Shown: positions 7,763 to 16,972, counted from the stretch's first letter. The stretch: DNA of 64,000 nucleotides from Actinomycetota bacterium (GCA_013152275.1 JAADGS010000030.1:44439-108438), one strand, 5' to 3'. The notes: a model not told the origin generated them from the letters alone. A program made the numbers and translations.

Positions 7763-9298
7763 ATGCAGATGGAAGAGTTCCGCACACGGGCACGGGACAT
7801 CGTCAACGATCCCAACCTCACCTACCACCAGCGCAGGCACTACCTCGCCGGTCTTGCCGAAGAAGCCCTCGAGCCTCCCGCTCTCGGCGCCGACGCCCGC
7901 GAGGCCCTCAACAAGCGGATCATCTGCGATCTGTACGAAGGCAACGCCCCCTATCGGGCCCGCTACATCCTGCCCGACTACGCGAAAGCTCTCGCACAGG
8001 GATCCGCATTCCTCGAACTCGACCCGCCGACGAGCCTCGACGAGGCCCTCAACTTCCTGCTCATCCTCTACACGCAGGTGCCATCGATCACGTCGTACCC
8101 CGTCTACCTCGGAGACATCGACAAGCTGCTCGAACCGTACACGGACGGCATCTCCGACGAAGACCTCTACGACAAGCTCCGCCTGTTCTGGCGGGCCCTC
8201 GACCGGATGTTCCCCGACGCGTTCACCCATGTCGACCTCGGCCCGGACGACTCGCGCGTCGGACGGACGATCTTTCGCATCGAACGTGACCTCGAGCAGG
8301 TCGTGCCCAACATCACGTTCAAGGTCGACCCCGAGCGCACCCCCGACGACTTCGTCAGAGATGGCGTCCTGACCGTCTTCAAAGTCGCCAAGCCGCACTT
8401 CGTGAACCACCCGCTCATGGTCCGCGACCTCGGCGAGGATTACGCGTCGGTCAGTTGCTACAACTCGCTCCCGATCGGTGGCGGCTCGCACACCCTCGTC
8501 CGCCTCAACCTCAAAGAGGTCGCCCGCCGGCACAACGGCACACCCGAAGCGTTCCTCACCACGACGCTGCCCCACTATGTGGCACTCACCGCAGAGATCA
8601 TCGAGTCCCGCATCCGCTACCTCGTCGAAGAAGCAAGGTTCTTTGAACACGACTTCCTCGCAAAGGAAGGACTCATCGACCTGTCCAAGTTCTCCGCCAT
8701 GTTCGGCGTGTTCGGCCTCGCCGAGTGTGTCGAGGCACTCGGCGCCGGCACCTACGGGACCGACGAGGCCGCCAACGAACTGTCGTATCGGATCGTCGAC
8801 GCGATTGCCGCGCAGGTCGCCGCCACTCCGATGCCGCACTGCGAAGGCAACGGCGGGGTCTGCTTCCTCCATTCACAGTCGGGCATCGACTCCGACGTCG
8901 GCGTGACTGCGGGAACTCGGGTCGCCATCGGTGCCGAACCGGGCCTCTATGAGCACATCCGCGCCGTCGCACCGCATCACGACAAGTTCAGCGCCGGGGT
9001 CAGCGACGTCTTCCAGGTCGAAGACACCGTCGTGAACAACCCGGACGCGATGGTCGACGTCATCCGGGGGGCGTTCCATGAAGGCATGCGCGACTTCACC
9101 TTCAACGTCGGATGCAACGACTTCATTCGCATCACCGGCTACCTGGTCCGCAAGTCCGACCTGGCCGAATTCGCGGCGTCGGGCGCTCGACACAACAGCA
9201 CCGCGTTCGGGTACGGGGCCGAAGCGAACACCCACATCACTACCCGCAACGTCAAGCGAGTACTGGTTCATGAGCGCACCCCGCGCCCTCCTGAATGA
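7763..9298 (+). CDS. yjjI: YjjI-family glycyl radical enzyme
   Basis: The 511-residue protein matches the DUF3029/YjjI family, glycyl radical enzymes related to pyruvate formate-lyase and anaerobic nucleotide reductase. The C-terminal part has RITGYLVR, a good match to the radical loop, with the candidate radical glycine at residue 459. A candidate active-site cysteine is Cys232 in SVSCYNSLP; Cys in GNGGVCFLHS (about 373) is another option. The reaction of the family is not established. The start at ATG 7763 follows a GAGGGG ribosome-binding site. The last 29 bases overlap yjjW, its predicted activase, so the two are a coupled operon. Such enzymes are oxygen-sensitive, which suggests an anaerobic or microaerobic phase. 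Confidence 0.85.
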   Translation: MQMEEFRTRARDIVNDPNLTYHQRRHYLAGLAEEALEPPALGADAREALNKRIICDLYEGNAPYRARYILPDYAKALAQGSAFLELDPPTSLDEALNFLLILYTQVPSITSYPVYLGDIDKLLEPYTDGISDEDLYDKLRLFWRALDRMFPDAFTHVDLGPDDSRVGRTIFRIERDLEQVVPNITFKVDPERTPDDFVRDGVLTVFKVAKPHFVNHPLMVRDLGEDYASVSCYNSLPIGGGSHTLVRLNLKEVARRHNGTPEAFLTTTLPHYVALTAEIIESRIRYLVEEARFFEHDFLAKEGLIDLSKFSAMFGVFGLAECVEALGAGTYGTDEAANELSYRIVDAIAAQVAATPMPHCEGNGGVCFLHSQSGIDSDVGVTAGTRVAIGAEPGLYEHIRAVAPHHDKFSAGVSDVFQVEDTVVNNPDAMVDVIRGAFHEGMRDFTFNVGCNDFIRITGYLVRKSDLAEFAASGARHNSTAFGYGAEANTHITTRNVKRVLVHERTPRPPE

Positions 9299-10127
9299 CT
9301 TCATCCCGTTCAGCAACGTCGACGGGCCCGGGAACCGGTTCGTCCTGTTCCTGCAGGGCTGCAACTTCGACTGCACCTTCTGTCACAACCCCTACACGAT
9401 CAGCACGTGCATCGACTGCGAGATCTGTATCGAACCGTGCCCCGAAGATGCCCTGTCCCTTGACACCGACGGCAGCGTAACGGTCGACTGGGGTCGCTGT
9501 ACCCGATGCGACATCTGCGTAGATGTCTGCCCATACGACTCGACCCCGCTGGCCAGACAGGTCACCGTCGATGAGATCTTCTCCGAGATCCGCGCCGCTG
9601 CACCGTTCCTGTCCGGGATCACCGTCTCCGGCGGGGAAGCGACCCTGCAACCCGGGTTCGTCGCCGCCCTGTTCGCGGAGATCAAGACCCACCCGGACAC
9701 CCGGCACCTCACCACGTTCGTCGACAGCAACGGATCCTGTTCCCCCGAGACGTGGGACGTGCTGCTGCCGGTCATGGACGGCGCCATGATCGACATCAAG
9801 GCCTTCGACGATGCCATCCACGTCGCGCTGACCGGTGTCGGCAACGGCCGGGTGCTCGACTCCATCCGGTATCTCGCACGGCGCAACCGCCTTCACGAGG
9901 TGCGCCTCCCCCTCATCTCGGGTGTCAACGACGCCGACGACCTGCTCACACGCACCGCACGCTGGATTGCCTCCATCGACCCTGCGTTGCGCGTCAAGGT
10001 GATCGGGTTCCGCAAACACGGCGTCCGAGCCGAATACCAGGATCTCGCCGAGCCGACCGCCGATCAGATGGAGCACTACGAGCAGGTCCTCTCCGCCGCC
10101 GGTGTGAGCGAGATCGTGCGCGTCTGA
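9270..10127 (+). CDS. yjjW: YjjW-family glycyl radical enzyme activase (radical SAM)
   Basis: The 285-residue protein carries the radical-SAM motif CX3CX2C at Cys31, Cys35 and Cys38 (GCNFDCTFCHNP). Two four-cysteine ferredoxin-like clusters follow at residues 47-57 and 77-87. A glycine-rich VSGGEATLQP motif for S-adenosylmethionine binding lies near residue 116. This arrangement is that of pyruvate formate-lyase activases and matches the YjjW subfamily. It should abstract a hydrogen from the glycine of the adjacent YjjI protein to create its radical. The start lies inside the end of yjjI, with no strong ribosome-binding site of its own, so translation is likely coupled. Confidence 0.88.
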   Translation: MSAPRALLNDFIPFSNVDGPGNRFVLFLQGCNFDCTFCHNPYTISTCIDCEICIEPCPEDALSLDTDGSVTVDWGRCTRCDICVDVCPYDSTPLARQVTVDEIFSEIRAAAPFLSGITVSGGEATLQPGFVAALFAEIKTHPDTRHLTTFVDSNGSCSPETWDVLLPVMDGAMIDIKAFDDAIHVALTGVGNGRVLDSIRYLARRNRLHEVRLPLISGVNDADDLLTRTARWIASIDPALRVKVIGFRKHGVRAEYQDLAEPTADQMEHYEQVLSAAGVSEIVRV

Positions 10128-10276
10128 CGGGGAAGCCGTCGGCGGCCGTGCCCCGTCGAGCCCGGTGGGAACTTCGCCTCGTCCCCTCCCCTGCGAGAAG
10201 AAGGCCGAGCCTCTCCCACAGATCGGCGCCTTCGACGATGCCGCCGGGCTCGAGCTCTGACTACGGTGTCAGGAGC

Positions 10277-11305
10277 ATGGCAACACACGAACGAGAGCTT
10301 GTCGAGCCGGTGGATCTATGCCTGGCCGGCGGGCGCCGGTTGAACCCCGAAGCCATCGGATGGTCGCGCCGTCCACTCCACAACGCCAACCTTCACGGCG
10401 TGTGGGGACGGACGAAGCGATGGGATTACTGGGCCGTCCAATCCGATGAGCTTGTCTTGTCGATCACCCTGGCCGACCTCGACTACATCGGCTTGGCGAC
10501 CGTCGAATGGATCGTTCTCGGGTCACACGAGTCCGGAGGTCGGTCCGTCACCGTGCCCCTGGCACGGGGCATCGATCTCCCAGGAACCGTATGCGACGGT
10601 CGGGTCGGCTACCACGGCGACGATCTGCAGATCGACATTGCGTATGGCTCCCAAGCAACGACCATTCGCGCCGAGTGGACCGAGTCGGGGTCGCCGGGAA
10701 GCATCGACGTCTCCGTTGCGAACCCCGCAGGGGACGAATCTCTCAACGTGGTGATCCCGTGGTCGGACAGACGGTTCCAGTTCACGTCGAAGCATCAGGG
10801 GCGGCCGGCGACGGGCCGAGCCGTCCTCGGTGATCGCTCCTTCGAACTTGGTGGCGAATCCGGCGATGCCTGGGGCATCCTCGACATCGGCCGCGGTCGA
10901 TGGCCCTACCGCACTCACTGGAACTGGGGCGGGGGAACAGGCCGCGGCAGCGACGGCCGCCGGGTCGCCCTCCAGTTCGGGGGCAAGTGGACGGAGGGCA
11001 CCGGTTTCACCGAGAACGGCGTGTTCATCGACGGTCGGCTCCACAAGATCGGTGAAGAGCTCGACTGGCGATACACCTGGGACGACCCGATGCAACCCTG
11101 GCGGGTGCGCTCCGACGACGGGGCTCTCGACGTCACCCTGACCCCGGTCCACGACCGCCACGCCCGCACCAACCTCGGAGTGGTCATGAACGAGGTCCAC
11201 CAGGTGTTCGGTCGGTGGTCGGGAACCGTACCCGACGGAGCAGGCTCGACCCTGTCCATCGAGGACGCTCTCGGTTTCGCCGAGGAGTCCCGCGCCCGCT
11301 GGTAG
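10277..11305 (+). CDS. DUF2804 family protein
   Basis: The 342-residue soluble protein resembles DUF2804: HNANLHGVWGRTKRWDYWAV near residue 35, a WPYRTHWNWGGGTG segment near 213 and a C-terminal beta-rich half with VHQVFGRWSGTV. It has no signal peptide or membrane segment. The fold is probably all-beta and lipocalin- or hydrolase-like, but no catalytic residues are known and I assign no function. ATG 10277 is preceded by AGGAG with short spacing. The gene stands alone, 149 bp after yjjW and 199 bp before the LysR gene. Confidence 0.65.
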   Translation: MATHERELVEPVDLCLAGGRRLNPEAIGWSRRPLHNANLHGVWGRTKRWDYWAVQSDELVLSITLADLDYIGLATVEWIVLGSHESGGRSVTVPLARGIDLPGTVCDGRVGYHGDDLQIDIAYGSQATTIRAEWTESGSPGSIDVSVANPAGDESLNVVIPWSDRRFQFTSKHQGRPATGRAVLGDRSFELGGESGDAWGILDIGRGRWPYRTHWNWGGGTGRGSDGRRVALQFGGKWTEGTGFTENGVFIDGRLHKIGEELDWRYTWDDPMQPWRVRSDDGALDVTLTPVHDRHARTNLGVVMNEVHQVFGRWSGTVPDGAGSTLSIEDALGFAEESRARW

Positions 11306-11504
11306 CAGCCGGCCATCACAAGGCCGGGTGTGGCGCTCGGGCCCGATCCGGTCCCGGCAACCCTCCCCCTCGCTCCCTCGGGGCACTCCACCGATGCTGG
11401 CTTCGTTCGCCGGCGAGAGACACGACTCGCGCCGCTCAACCGGCGGAAACCAAGGCTCACCCCACTCACCGGGAGACAACCTCCCCATTTGATAACCTGT
11501 AGGT

Positions 11505-12395
11505 ATGGATCTGAAGCTCCTCCGATCGTTCGTGGTCGTCGCCGAGGAGGAGCACGTCGGGCGCGCCGCCAAGCGGCTATTCATCTCTCAGCCCGCCCTG
11601 AGCAAGCAGATCCGCAGGCTCGAGGGCCGGCTCGGAGTTCCCCTGGTCCAACGGGTGGGACGCCGCATCGAGCTCACCGCCGCCGGCAGGGTGCTGGCGA
11701 CGGAGGCTGTGGGCATTCTCGAAGCCACCGACGTCGCGATCGGCCGTGTCCGGGCTTCGATGCGGGCGGAACAGGACGAGGTGGTGATCGCCTTCGTGCC
11801 GCCGATGCCGCACCAACTCACCACCGACGTGCTGCGCGAGGCAGGCGACTCTCTCGGCTGTGAGGTGACGCTGCGCAACGTGGGCTGGCATGAGCAGGTC
11901 TCGGCGGTCGCCTCGGGGATGGCCGACCTCTCGCTGATTCGCGGTCCCGTCGAAGGATTCACCCATCGCGAGCACATCCACTATGAGAAGGTCTTCGAAG
12001 AGCCCCGGGTGGCCGCCTTCGCCGCAGATCATCCCCTGGCGAACGAAGCAAGCATCGAGATGGCCGATCTGACCGATGAACCGATCGCCGTTTCGGCGCC
12101 CAACACCGACTACTGGACGGTGAACCCCCGGCCGGACGGATCGACCCCGGTGTTCGGGCCGACGGTGTCCAGTGTCACGGAGATGCTCGAGGTCGTCGCG
12201 GCGGGACGGGCGATGGTCCTGACGGCAAGGTCGCTCGGCGAGTACTACGTGCGGCCCGACATCGTGTACGTACCGGTACGAGACATCTCGCCTTCTGAAG
12301 TGTTCCTCGCATGGTCGCCGTCCACGATCGGCACGACCGCATCGAAGGTCCTGAACGATCTGCAGCGAAGGGCCCGGGAGATCACCATCGGCTGA
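11505..12395 (+). CDS. LysR-family transcriptional regulator
   Basis: The 296-residue length is standard for LysR. The N-terminal winged helix-turn-helix is plain ([20 protein letters not shown], then [20 protein letters not shown], about residues 5-46). A linker helix and a periplasmic-binding-protein-like effector domain follow (about 90-290). The target is unknown, since no divergent metabolic gene adjoins it: the DUF2804 gene lies upstream in the same direction. TAACCT (11493-11498) lies 6 nt before ATG and no Shine-Dalgarno sequence is present, which fits a leaderless mRNA. Palindrome A1 follows the stop and could end transcription. Confidence 0.9.
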   Translation: MDLKLLRSFVVVAEEEHVGRAAKRLFISQPALSKQIRRLEGRLGVPLVQRVGRRIELTAAGRVLATEAVGILEATDVAIGRVRASMRAEQDEVVIAFVPPMPHQLTTDVLREAGDSLGCEVTLRNVGWHEQVSAVASGMADLSLIRGPVEGFTHREHIHYEKVFEEPRVAAFAADHPLANEASIEMADLTDEPIAVSAPNTDYWTVNPRPDGSTPVFGPTVSSVTEMLEVVAAGRAMVLTARSLGEYYVRPDIVYVPVRDISPSEVFLAWSPSTIGTTASKVLNDLQRRAREITIG

Positions 12396-12416
12396 TCCGA
12401 AGACCCCCCATACCGT

Positions 12417-12467
12417 TGAACCCAGGGCTCAGGGGGGTCGCCACGACCCCTACGAGCCCTGGGTTCA
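12417..12467. repeat. Family A 51-bp palindrome, copy A1
   Basis: The outer arms TGAACCCAGGGCTC and GAGCCCTGGGTTCA are perfect complements. The inner part is mismatched, because the left side is of the CAGGGGGG type and the right side of the CCCCTACG type. It lies 21 bp after the LysR stop and may act as a factor-independent terminator without a U-tract. Confidence 0.9.
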
Positions 12468-12772
12468 GAAGAAATGGGGGATGCAAGATGATTTAGGTGA
12501 TTCTCATCATTCCTTCAGTTTCGTCTTAGCCGACCCGAGGAACATGGGTTCGTGTGAGGGAGGGATCGATGACGAACGTTCACTTCGGCAGACCGCCACG
12601 ACATCGCCAAGCGATGTCACGTGTTCCCGTACCGGATGGTGCCCGACGCCCGGCCCACCATCGCCGCCACACACCTCTTCACCTCACGCACGCCCCTTGA
12701 CGGTCTCGGATCGACTCATCCGACCGACCGACCCGCGAGCCTGCCGGCTCACAGACCCCACAAGAGGCCCAT
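12468..12772 (+). other. Leader region upstream of the NEW3/ABC operon
   Basis: This 305-bp stretch has an AT-richer patch at 12488-12525 that might hold a promoter, though no good -35/-10 pair stands out. It also contains a short open frame with a strong ribosome-binding site (12569-12700) and a TTGACG hexamer at 12696. It presumably carries the promoter and leader of the three downstream genes. Confidence 0.4.
12569..12700 (+). CDS. Possible His/Arg-rich leader peptide (43 codons)
   Basis: ATG 12569 follows an unusually good ribosome-binding site (GAGGGAGGG) at 4-5 nt spacing, and the frame runs 43 codons to TGA 12698-12700. The product has about eight histidines and nine arginines and no recognised domain. 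It ends 72 bp before the NEW3-protein gene. It could be a leader peptide or a chance open frame in GC-rich DNA. The arginine- and histidine-rich composition is also what random GC-rich sequence tends to give, so the call is weak. Confidence 0.25.
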   Translation: MTNVHFGRPPRHRQAMSRVPVPDGARRPAHHRRHTPLHLTHAP

Positions 12773-13936
12773 ATGCAATTGCGACGCGCTTTCACCATGC
12801 TCATCACCATCGGACTGCTCTTCGCCCTGGCGGCACCCGCCTCGGCACAGGACACGACCGGCACGAACACCATCACGCTCTCGACGCCGTACACGGCCGT
12901 CGCCGTCGAACCCGGTCACACCGTCACCTTCAATCTCAACCTGTCGGCACCGCAAGGTGAACACATCACCTTCGACGTCACCGGGGCCCCCGATGGTTGG
13001 ACCACCACGCTCAAGGGCGGCGGTTTCGTGGTCGACGGCGTCGCCTACGACATCAACCATCCGCCGGCTCTGCGACTCAGCGTCACCGTGCCGAACGAGG
13101 CGACGGACGGTCTCTACAAGCTGAGCGTGTCGGCGACCGGAGCGAGCGGCAGAGCACAACTCGACCTCGCCTTGCGGGTGGCCGCACAGGTCGGCGGTGG
13201 TGTCACGATGACGTCCGATTATCCTGCTCTACGAGGCCCGTCCGGTGTGAAGTTCAGCTACCGCCTGCGCCTGAACAACGATACGACCCAAGAGATCCAG
13301 TTCGGCCTCGATACCACCGCGCCCGATGGATGGCAGGTCCAGGCCCGCCCGTCCGGCCAGAGCCTTGCTTCGACGATCACGATCAAGCCCGGTGAGTCCT
13401 CGACGATCCTCGTCGAGGCCACCCCACCCAGCGATGCCTCCGCCGGTTCATACGAGATCGATGTAACCGCCAGCGGAAGCAGCTACACGGCCACCGCGCA
13501 GCTCACCGCTCAGATCACCGGGAGCTACGCCATCCTCCTGGCGACCCAAGACCAGCGACTCAACGCCGACGTCGTCGCCGGGAAGGGGACGGATCTGCAG
13601 CTCGAAGTCTTCAACACGGGCTCGGCGCCTCTCGAGAACATCCAGCTGCACGCGACCGCTCCGTCAGGGTGGAAGACGGCTTTCGCTCCGGCAACGGTTG
13701 CCGAGATCGCTCCCGGAGACTCGGTGCCGGTGACCCTCACCATCACACCATCGCACGACGCCGTGGCCGGCGACTACCGGCTCTCGCTTTCATCACAGAC
13801 GAAACAGGCCAAGGACTCGATCGAGCTGCGGGCGACGGTCAAGACATCGGCCGCCTGGGGTCTCGTCGGCGTCGGGCTGATCGTCCTCGTCCTCGCCGGA
13901 CTCGGCATCGTGTTCCGCCGCTTCGGAAGGAGATGA
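12773..13936 (+). CDS. Secreted, membrane-anchored NEW3-domain protein
   Basis: The 387-residue protein has an N-terminal signal peptide (hydrophobic residues 9-23, cleavage near APASAQ), three Ig-like beta repeats of about 110 residues, and a C-terminal membrane helix (about 363-381) with a basic tail RRFGRR. The repeats contain the pattern AP-x-GW (APDGW at about 64, APDGWQV at about 183, APSGWKT at about 298), the hallmark of NPCBM-associated NEW3 domains. Such proteins sit on the outer face of the membrane next to ABC-2 transporters. The ABC ATPase gene begins 4 bp after the stop, so this protein probably works with that transporter as an extracellular substrate-binding or docking part. 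Confidence 0.8.
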   Translation: MQLRRAFTMLITIGLLFALAAPASAQDTTGTNTITLSTPYTAVAVEPGHTVTFNLNLSAPQGEHITFDVTGAPDGWTTTLKGGGFVVDGVAYDINHPPALRLSVTVPNEATDGLYKLSVSATGASGRAQLDLALRVAAQVGGGVTMTSDYPALRGPSGVKFSYRLRLNNDTTQEIQFGLDTTAPDGWQVQARPSGQSLASTITIKPGESSTILVEATPPSDASAGSYEIDVTASGSSYTATAQLTAQITGSYAILLATQDQRLNADVVAGKGTDLQLEVFNTGSAPLENIQLHATAPSGWKTAFAPATVAEIAPGDSVPVTLTITPSHDAVAGDYRLSLSSQTKQAKDSIELRATVKTSAAWGLVGVGLIVLVLAGLGIVFRRFGRR

Positions 13937-13940
13937 GTCC

Positions 13941-14885
13941 ATGCCGAGCGCCATCCTCACGACCGGCCTCACAAAGACCTACGGCGACCACACCGTCGTC
14001 GATAAGCTGAATCTCGACATCGAGGAAGGCACGATCTTCGGCCTGCTCGGCCCAAACGGCGCCGGCAAGACGACAACGATCCTCATGATCCTGGGACTCA
14101 GCGAGCCGAGCGCCGGTTCGGTGCGCGTCGCCGGACTCGACCCGATCCGGCAACCCCTCGAAGTCAAGCGGCTCGTCGGCTATATGCCGGACAGCATCGG
14201 CTTCTACGAATCGCTCACCGGCCGTCAGAACCTTCGATACACGGCAAGACTGAACCGCATCCCGGACGACGAGTCGACGAAGCGCATCGCCGAACTGCTG
14301 GATCAGGTGGGGATGACCGACGCGGCCGATGAGCCGGCGGGCACCTACTCGCGCGGCATGCTCCAGCGGCTGGGCATCGCGGACACGCTCGTCAAGGATC
14401 CCCGCATCGCGATCCTCGACGAACCCACGATCGCCATCGACCCGGAAGGCGTCGCGGAGATGCAGTCGCTCATCCGAAGCCTCGCCGAAGACCAGGGGGT
14501 GACCGTCCTCGTCTCCAGTCATCTGCTCTACCAGATGCAGTCGATCTGCGATCGCGTGGGGATCTTTGTCGACGGCAAGATGGCGGCCGAGGGAACCACC
14601 AGCGAACTCGCCGCCTCTCTCGGATCCACGGCGACCCTATACGAGATCGGCGTCGCCGCCGACGCGGCCCGCGTGCAACAGGTGCTGTCGAACCTCGAGG
14701 CGGTGAAGTCGGTCTCCCCGATGGCGCGCACACACAACTGGCGCGTTGCCGTGGAACCCGGGCAAGCCCCGATGATCGCGAGTGGTCTCGTCTCCGCAGG
14801 CCTGCCCCTCACGCATTTCCGGCCGATGGGCGAAGACCTCGATGAGATCTACCACAGCTACTTCTCCCAGGAGGAGACCACATGA
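13941..14885 (+). CDS. ABC-2 type transporter ATP-binding protein
   Basis: The 314-residue cytoplasmic ATPase has Walker A GPNGAGKTT (37-45), a Q-loop region near 80, Walker B AILDEP (157-162) and the switch histidine in VSSHLL. The signature motif is unusual: YSRGM (136-140) replaces LSGGQ, as seen in some drug/bacitracin-type exporters. The usual GLDP after Walker B reads TIAIDP. A regulatory C-terminal domain of about 90 residues follows. It should energise the permease encoded immediately downstream, whose ATG overlaps its stop (ATGA). The NEW3 protein gene lies 4 bp upstream, so the three genes form one operon. Confidence 0.88.
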   Translation: MPSAILTTGLTKTYGDHTVVDKLNLDIEEGTIFGLLGPNGAGKTTTILMILGLSEPSAGSVRVAGLDPIRQPLEVKRLVGYMPDSIGFYESLTGRQNLRYTARLNRIPDDESTKRIAELLDQVGMTDAADEPAGTYSRGMLQRLGIADTLVKDPRIAILDEPTIAIDPEGVAEMQSLIRSLAEDQGVTVLVSSHLLYQMQSICDRVGIFVDGKMAAEGTTSELAASLGSTATLYEIGVAADAARVQQVLSNLEAVKSVSPMARTHNWRVAVEPGQAPMIASGLVSAGLPLTHFRPMGEDLDEIYHSYFSQEETT

Positions 14886-15853
14886 ACACCGCAACACGCA
14901 CCATCCCCCGAGCGGGGTGGCGAACCGTTGCCCGGAAGGAATTCACCGACCATCTCCTGTCCGCACGGTTCACCGTGCTGCTGGTGATCCTGGCGATCGC
15001 CGCAATCGGATCCGTCTACGCCTCGGCGTCCGCAATCCGTGGAGTCGCCGAGAAGGCGGCAGGCACGCCTGCCCTCTTCTTGCGGCTCTTCACGATCAAC
15101 GCGAATCCGATCCCCTTCTCGTTCATCACCTTCATCGCGTTCCTGGCACCGCTGCTCGGCATCGCCTTCGGGTTCGACGCCATCAACGGCGAGCGCAGCC
15201 AGGGCACGCTGCCGCGTCTCGTGGCGCAGCCGATCCATCGCGATGACGTGATCAACGGAAAGTTCGCGGCAGGACTCGCCATCATCGGACTCATGCTGAC
15301 CTCTCTCACGGTCATCGTGGCAGGGCTCGGCATCGTAACCCTTGGCATCGTCCCTTCCGCGGGCGAGGTGACCCGAGTGATCGTCTGGCTGATCGTCGCC
15401 ATCATCTACGTGGGATTCTGGCTGGCACTCGCGACACTCGCATCGGTGACACTTCGACGAGCTTCCACCTCGTCGCTCGTCTCGATCGCGGTCTGGCTCG
15501 TGCTGGCGCTGTTTGCCACACTTCTGTTCCGGCTCGTCGCCGGCATTCTGGCGCCGGCTCCCGCCGATGCCACACCGGACCAGGTGCTGCGCAACGCACA
15601 AGTGGAGCTCGCCGTGTCCCGGATCTCTCCGGTGACGCTCTACGACGAGGCCACCACCGCGTTGCTCGACCCCCAGGTGCGCAGCGTCGGGATCATCACC
15701 TATCAGCAGCTCGACCGTGCCGTCGTCTCGCAGCTGACGCTCGACCAGAGCCTGCTGCTCGTCTGGCCACAGCTCGTCGGCCTCCTCGCTTTGACGGTTG
15801 TGTGCTTCGCGTTCGCCTACGTGGGGTTCATGCGCCAGGAAATCAGAGCCTGA
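14882..15853 (+). CDS. ABC-2 family transporter permease
   Basis: The 323-residue protein has about six membrane segments (near residues 28-48, 78-100, 130-155, 165-190, 200-222 and 295-315). An amphipathic N-terminus with TVARKEFTDHLLSARF and a NGERSQGTLPRLVAQPI motif after the second segment are typical of ABC-2/NosY-type permeases. Together with the upstream ATPase and NEW3 protein it should form an exporter, possibly for a lipid, glycan or peptide; the substrate is unknown. The start overlaps the ATPase stop by 4 bp. Palindrome A2 lies 13 bp after the stop, between this gene and the convergent esterase gene. Confidence 0.85.
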   Translation: MNTATRTIPRAGWRTVARKEFTDHLLSARFTVLLVILAIAAIGSVYASASAIRGVAEKAAGTPALFLRLFTINANPIPFSFITFIAFLAPLLGIAFGFDAINGERSQGTLPRLVAQPIHRDDVINGKFAAGLAIIGLMLTSLTVIVAGLGIVTLGIVPSAGEVTRVIVWLIVAIIYVGFWLALATLASVTLRRASTSSLVSIAVWLVLALFATLLFRLVAGILAPAPADATPDQVLRNAQVELAVSRISPVTLYDEATTALLDPQVRSVGIITYQQLDRAVVSQLTLDQSLLLVWPQLVGLLALTVVCFAFAYVGFMRQEIRA

Positions 15854-15866
15854 GCCTGCCGAACAT

Positions 15867-15917
15867 TGAACCCAGGGCTCAGGGGGGTCGTCACGACCCC
15901 CCTGAGCCCTGGGTTCG
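15867..15917. repeat. Family A 51-bp palindrome, copy A2
   Basis: The arms begin TGAACCCAGGGCTCAGGGGG and are almost perfectly mirrored; the last base is G instead of A. It lies between the convergent ABC permease and esterase genes, 3 bp from the esterase stop, so it may terminate both. Confidence 0.9.
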
Positions 15918-15920
15918 CAG

Positions 15921-16949
15921 TTACGGGGTGAGGGCCTGGTACAAATAGGGGAACGACACGTCTTGGCGGTAGTCGACGCCCGTGTGGTCGTCGTCGAACT
16001 CCTCGTAGCGATGCTCGATCCCCGCCTCCTTCAGCGCCTTCACGAACGTGCGCGCCCCGTACACGAGGGAGTATTGGTCCTTGGAACCGCAATCGATGTA
16101 GAGGCCACGAAGCGAACGAAGGTTTTCCCGACATTCGGGGGACTTGACCATCTCGACCGGATCGTGACGCATCCAGTTGGCCCAGCGCTCCGCGTCCAGC
16201 TCGCCTGTGTAGAGGTCGACCGGCAGGCGAATCCCCTTCGGACCGGCCGGGTCCGGGTCGTAGCTTGCCGCCATGGCGAGCGCCATGAGCATGTGCATGT
16301 CGTCGTGGGTGAGCTTCTGTTTCGCCTCATAGTGTGCAAGCAGTTTGGCGATGTCACGGTCGTGTTCCGCCAGCGTGTCCAGCAGCTTCGGGAAATCTCC
16401 CGAGTAGCACATGGCGAAGCCCATGTCGCCGGAGTGACACGCCACCGCGCCCCACGCGTCGGCATGCCGCAGACCGTGCACGATCGCCCCGTACCCGCCA
16501 CTCGACTTGCCGAACACGGCCCGGTGCTCTCGACCCTTGCGCACCCGGAATCGGCGCTCGATCTCAGGGAGCATCTCGTCGATGAGGTAATCCTCCCAGT
16601 TGCCCATCGCCGCAGAGTTGATGTACTGGTTGCCGCCGAGCGACGTGAAACAGTCGGGGAACACGGCCACCACGGGCCCCATCTCGCCCTCGGCGACGAG
16701 GCGGTCGAGACGCTGCGGCACGTTTTCACCGAACGGCCGCCAGTTGAAATGGGCGAGACCGCTGCCGGTGAACCCGACGAGGTCGACGAACACGGGATAC
16801 TCCTCGTCGGATGACGCATATCCTTGCGGCAGGTAGACGGCAACCCGGCGTTGCACCGGATCACCGAGGAGGTTGCCGCGCAGCGCGTGCGAGTCGATCG
16901 AGAACTCGACCCTCGTGCCCCTGCTCGGAGAGAAGCTGTGTCCAGGCAT
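15921..16949 (-). CDS. Alpha/beta-hydrolase, esterase D / Fes-like
   Basis: The 342-residue protein belongs to the putative esterase family (PF00756-like). The nucleophile elbow is GKSSGGYG (about residue 147). A C-terminal aspartate in CGSKDQYS and histidine in DDDHTGVDYR complete a Ser-Asp-His triad. An N-terminal beta-sandwich lead-in (FSIDSHALRGNLLGDPVQRR) resembles enterochelin-esterase-like enzymes. No signal peptide is seen, so it is probably cytoplasmic; the ester substrate is unknown. TAGGTT lies 6 nt before the ATG (16956-16961 on the plus strand), fitting a leaderless transcript. Palindrome A2 flanks its stop. Confidence 0.82.
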   Translation of the reverse strand: MPGHSFSPSRGTRVEFSIDSHALRGNLLGDPVQRRVAVYLPQGYASSDEEYPVFVDLVGFTGSGLAHFNWRPFGENVPQRLDRLVAEGEMGPVVAVFPDCFTSLGGNQYINSAAMGNWEDYLIDEMLPEIERRFRVRKGREHRAVFGKSSGGYGAIVHGLRHADAWGAVACHSGDMGFAMCYSGDFPKLLDTLAEHDRDIAKLLAHYEAKQKLTHDDMHMLMALAMAASYDPDPAGPKGIRLPVDLYTGELDAERWANWMRHDPVEMVKSPECRENLRSLRGLYIDCGSKDQYSLVYGARTFVKALKEAGIEHRYEEFDDDHTGVDYRQDVSFPYLYQALTP

Positions 16950-16972
16950 GGCCTCAACCTACTCGACGCAGG

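Noticed and set aside
12417..12467. Family A palindromes as CRISPR repeats
   Set aside because: The copies are kilobases apart, each a single palindrome with no spacers or cas genes nearby.
12481..12528. Iron-box-like operator near TTTAGGTGATTCTCATC
   Set aside because: It lacks the dyad symmetry and match needed for a DtxR/IdeR or Fur box.
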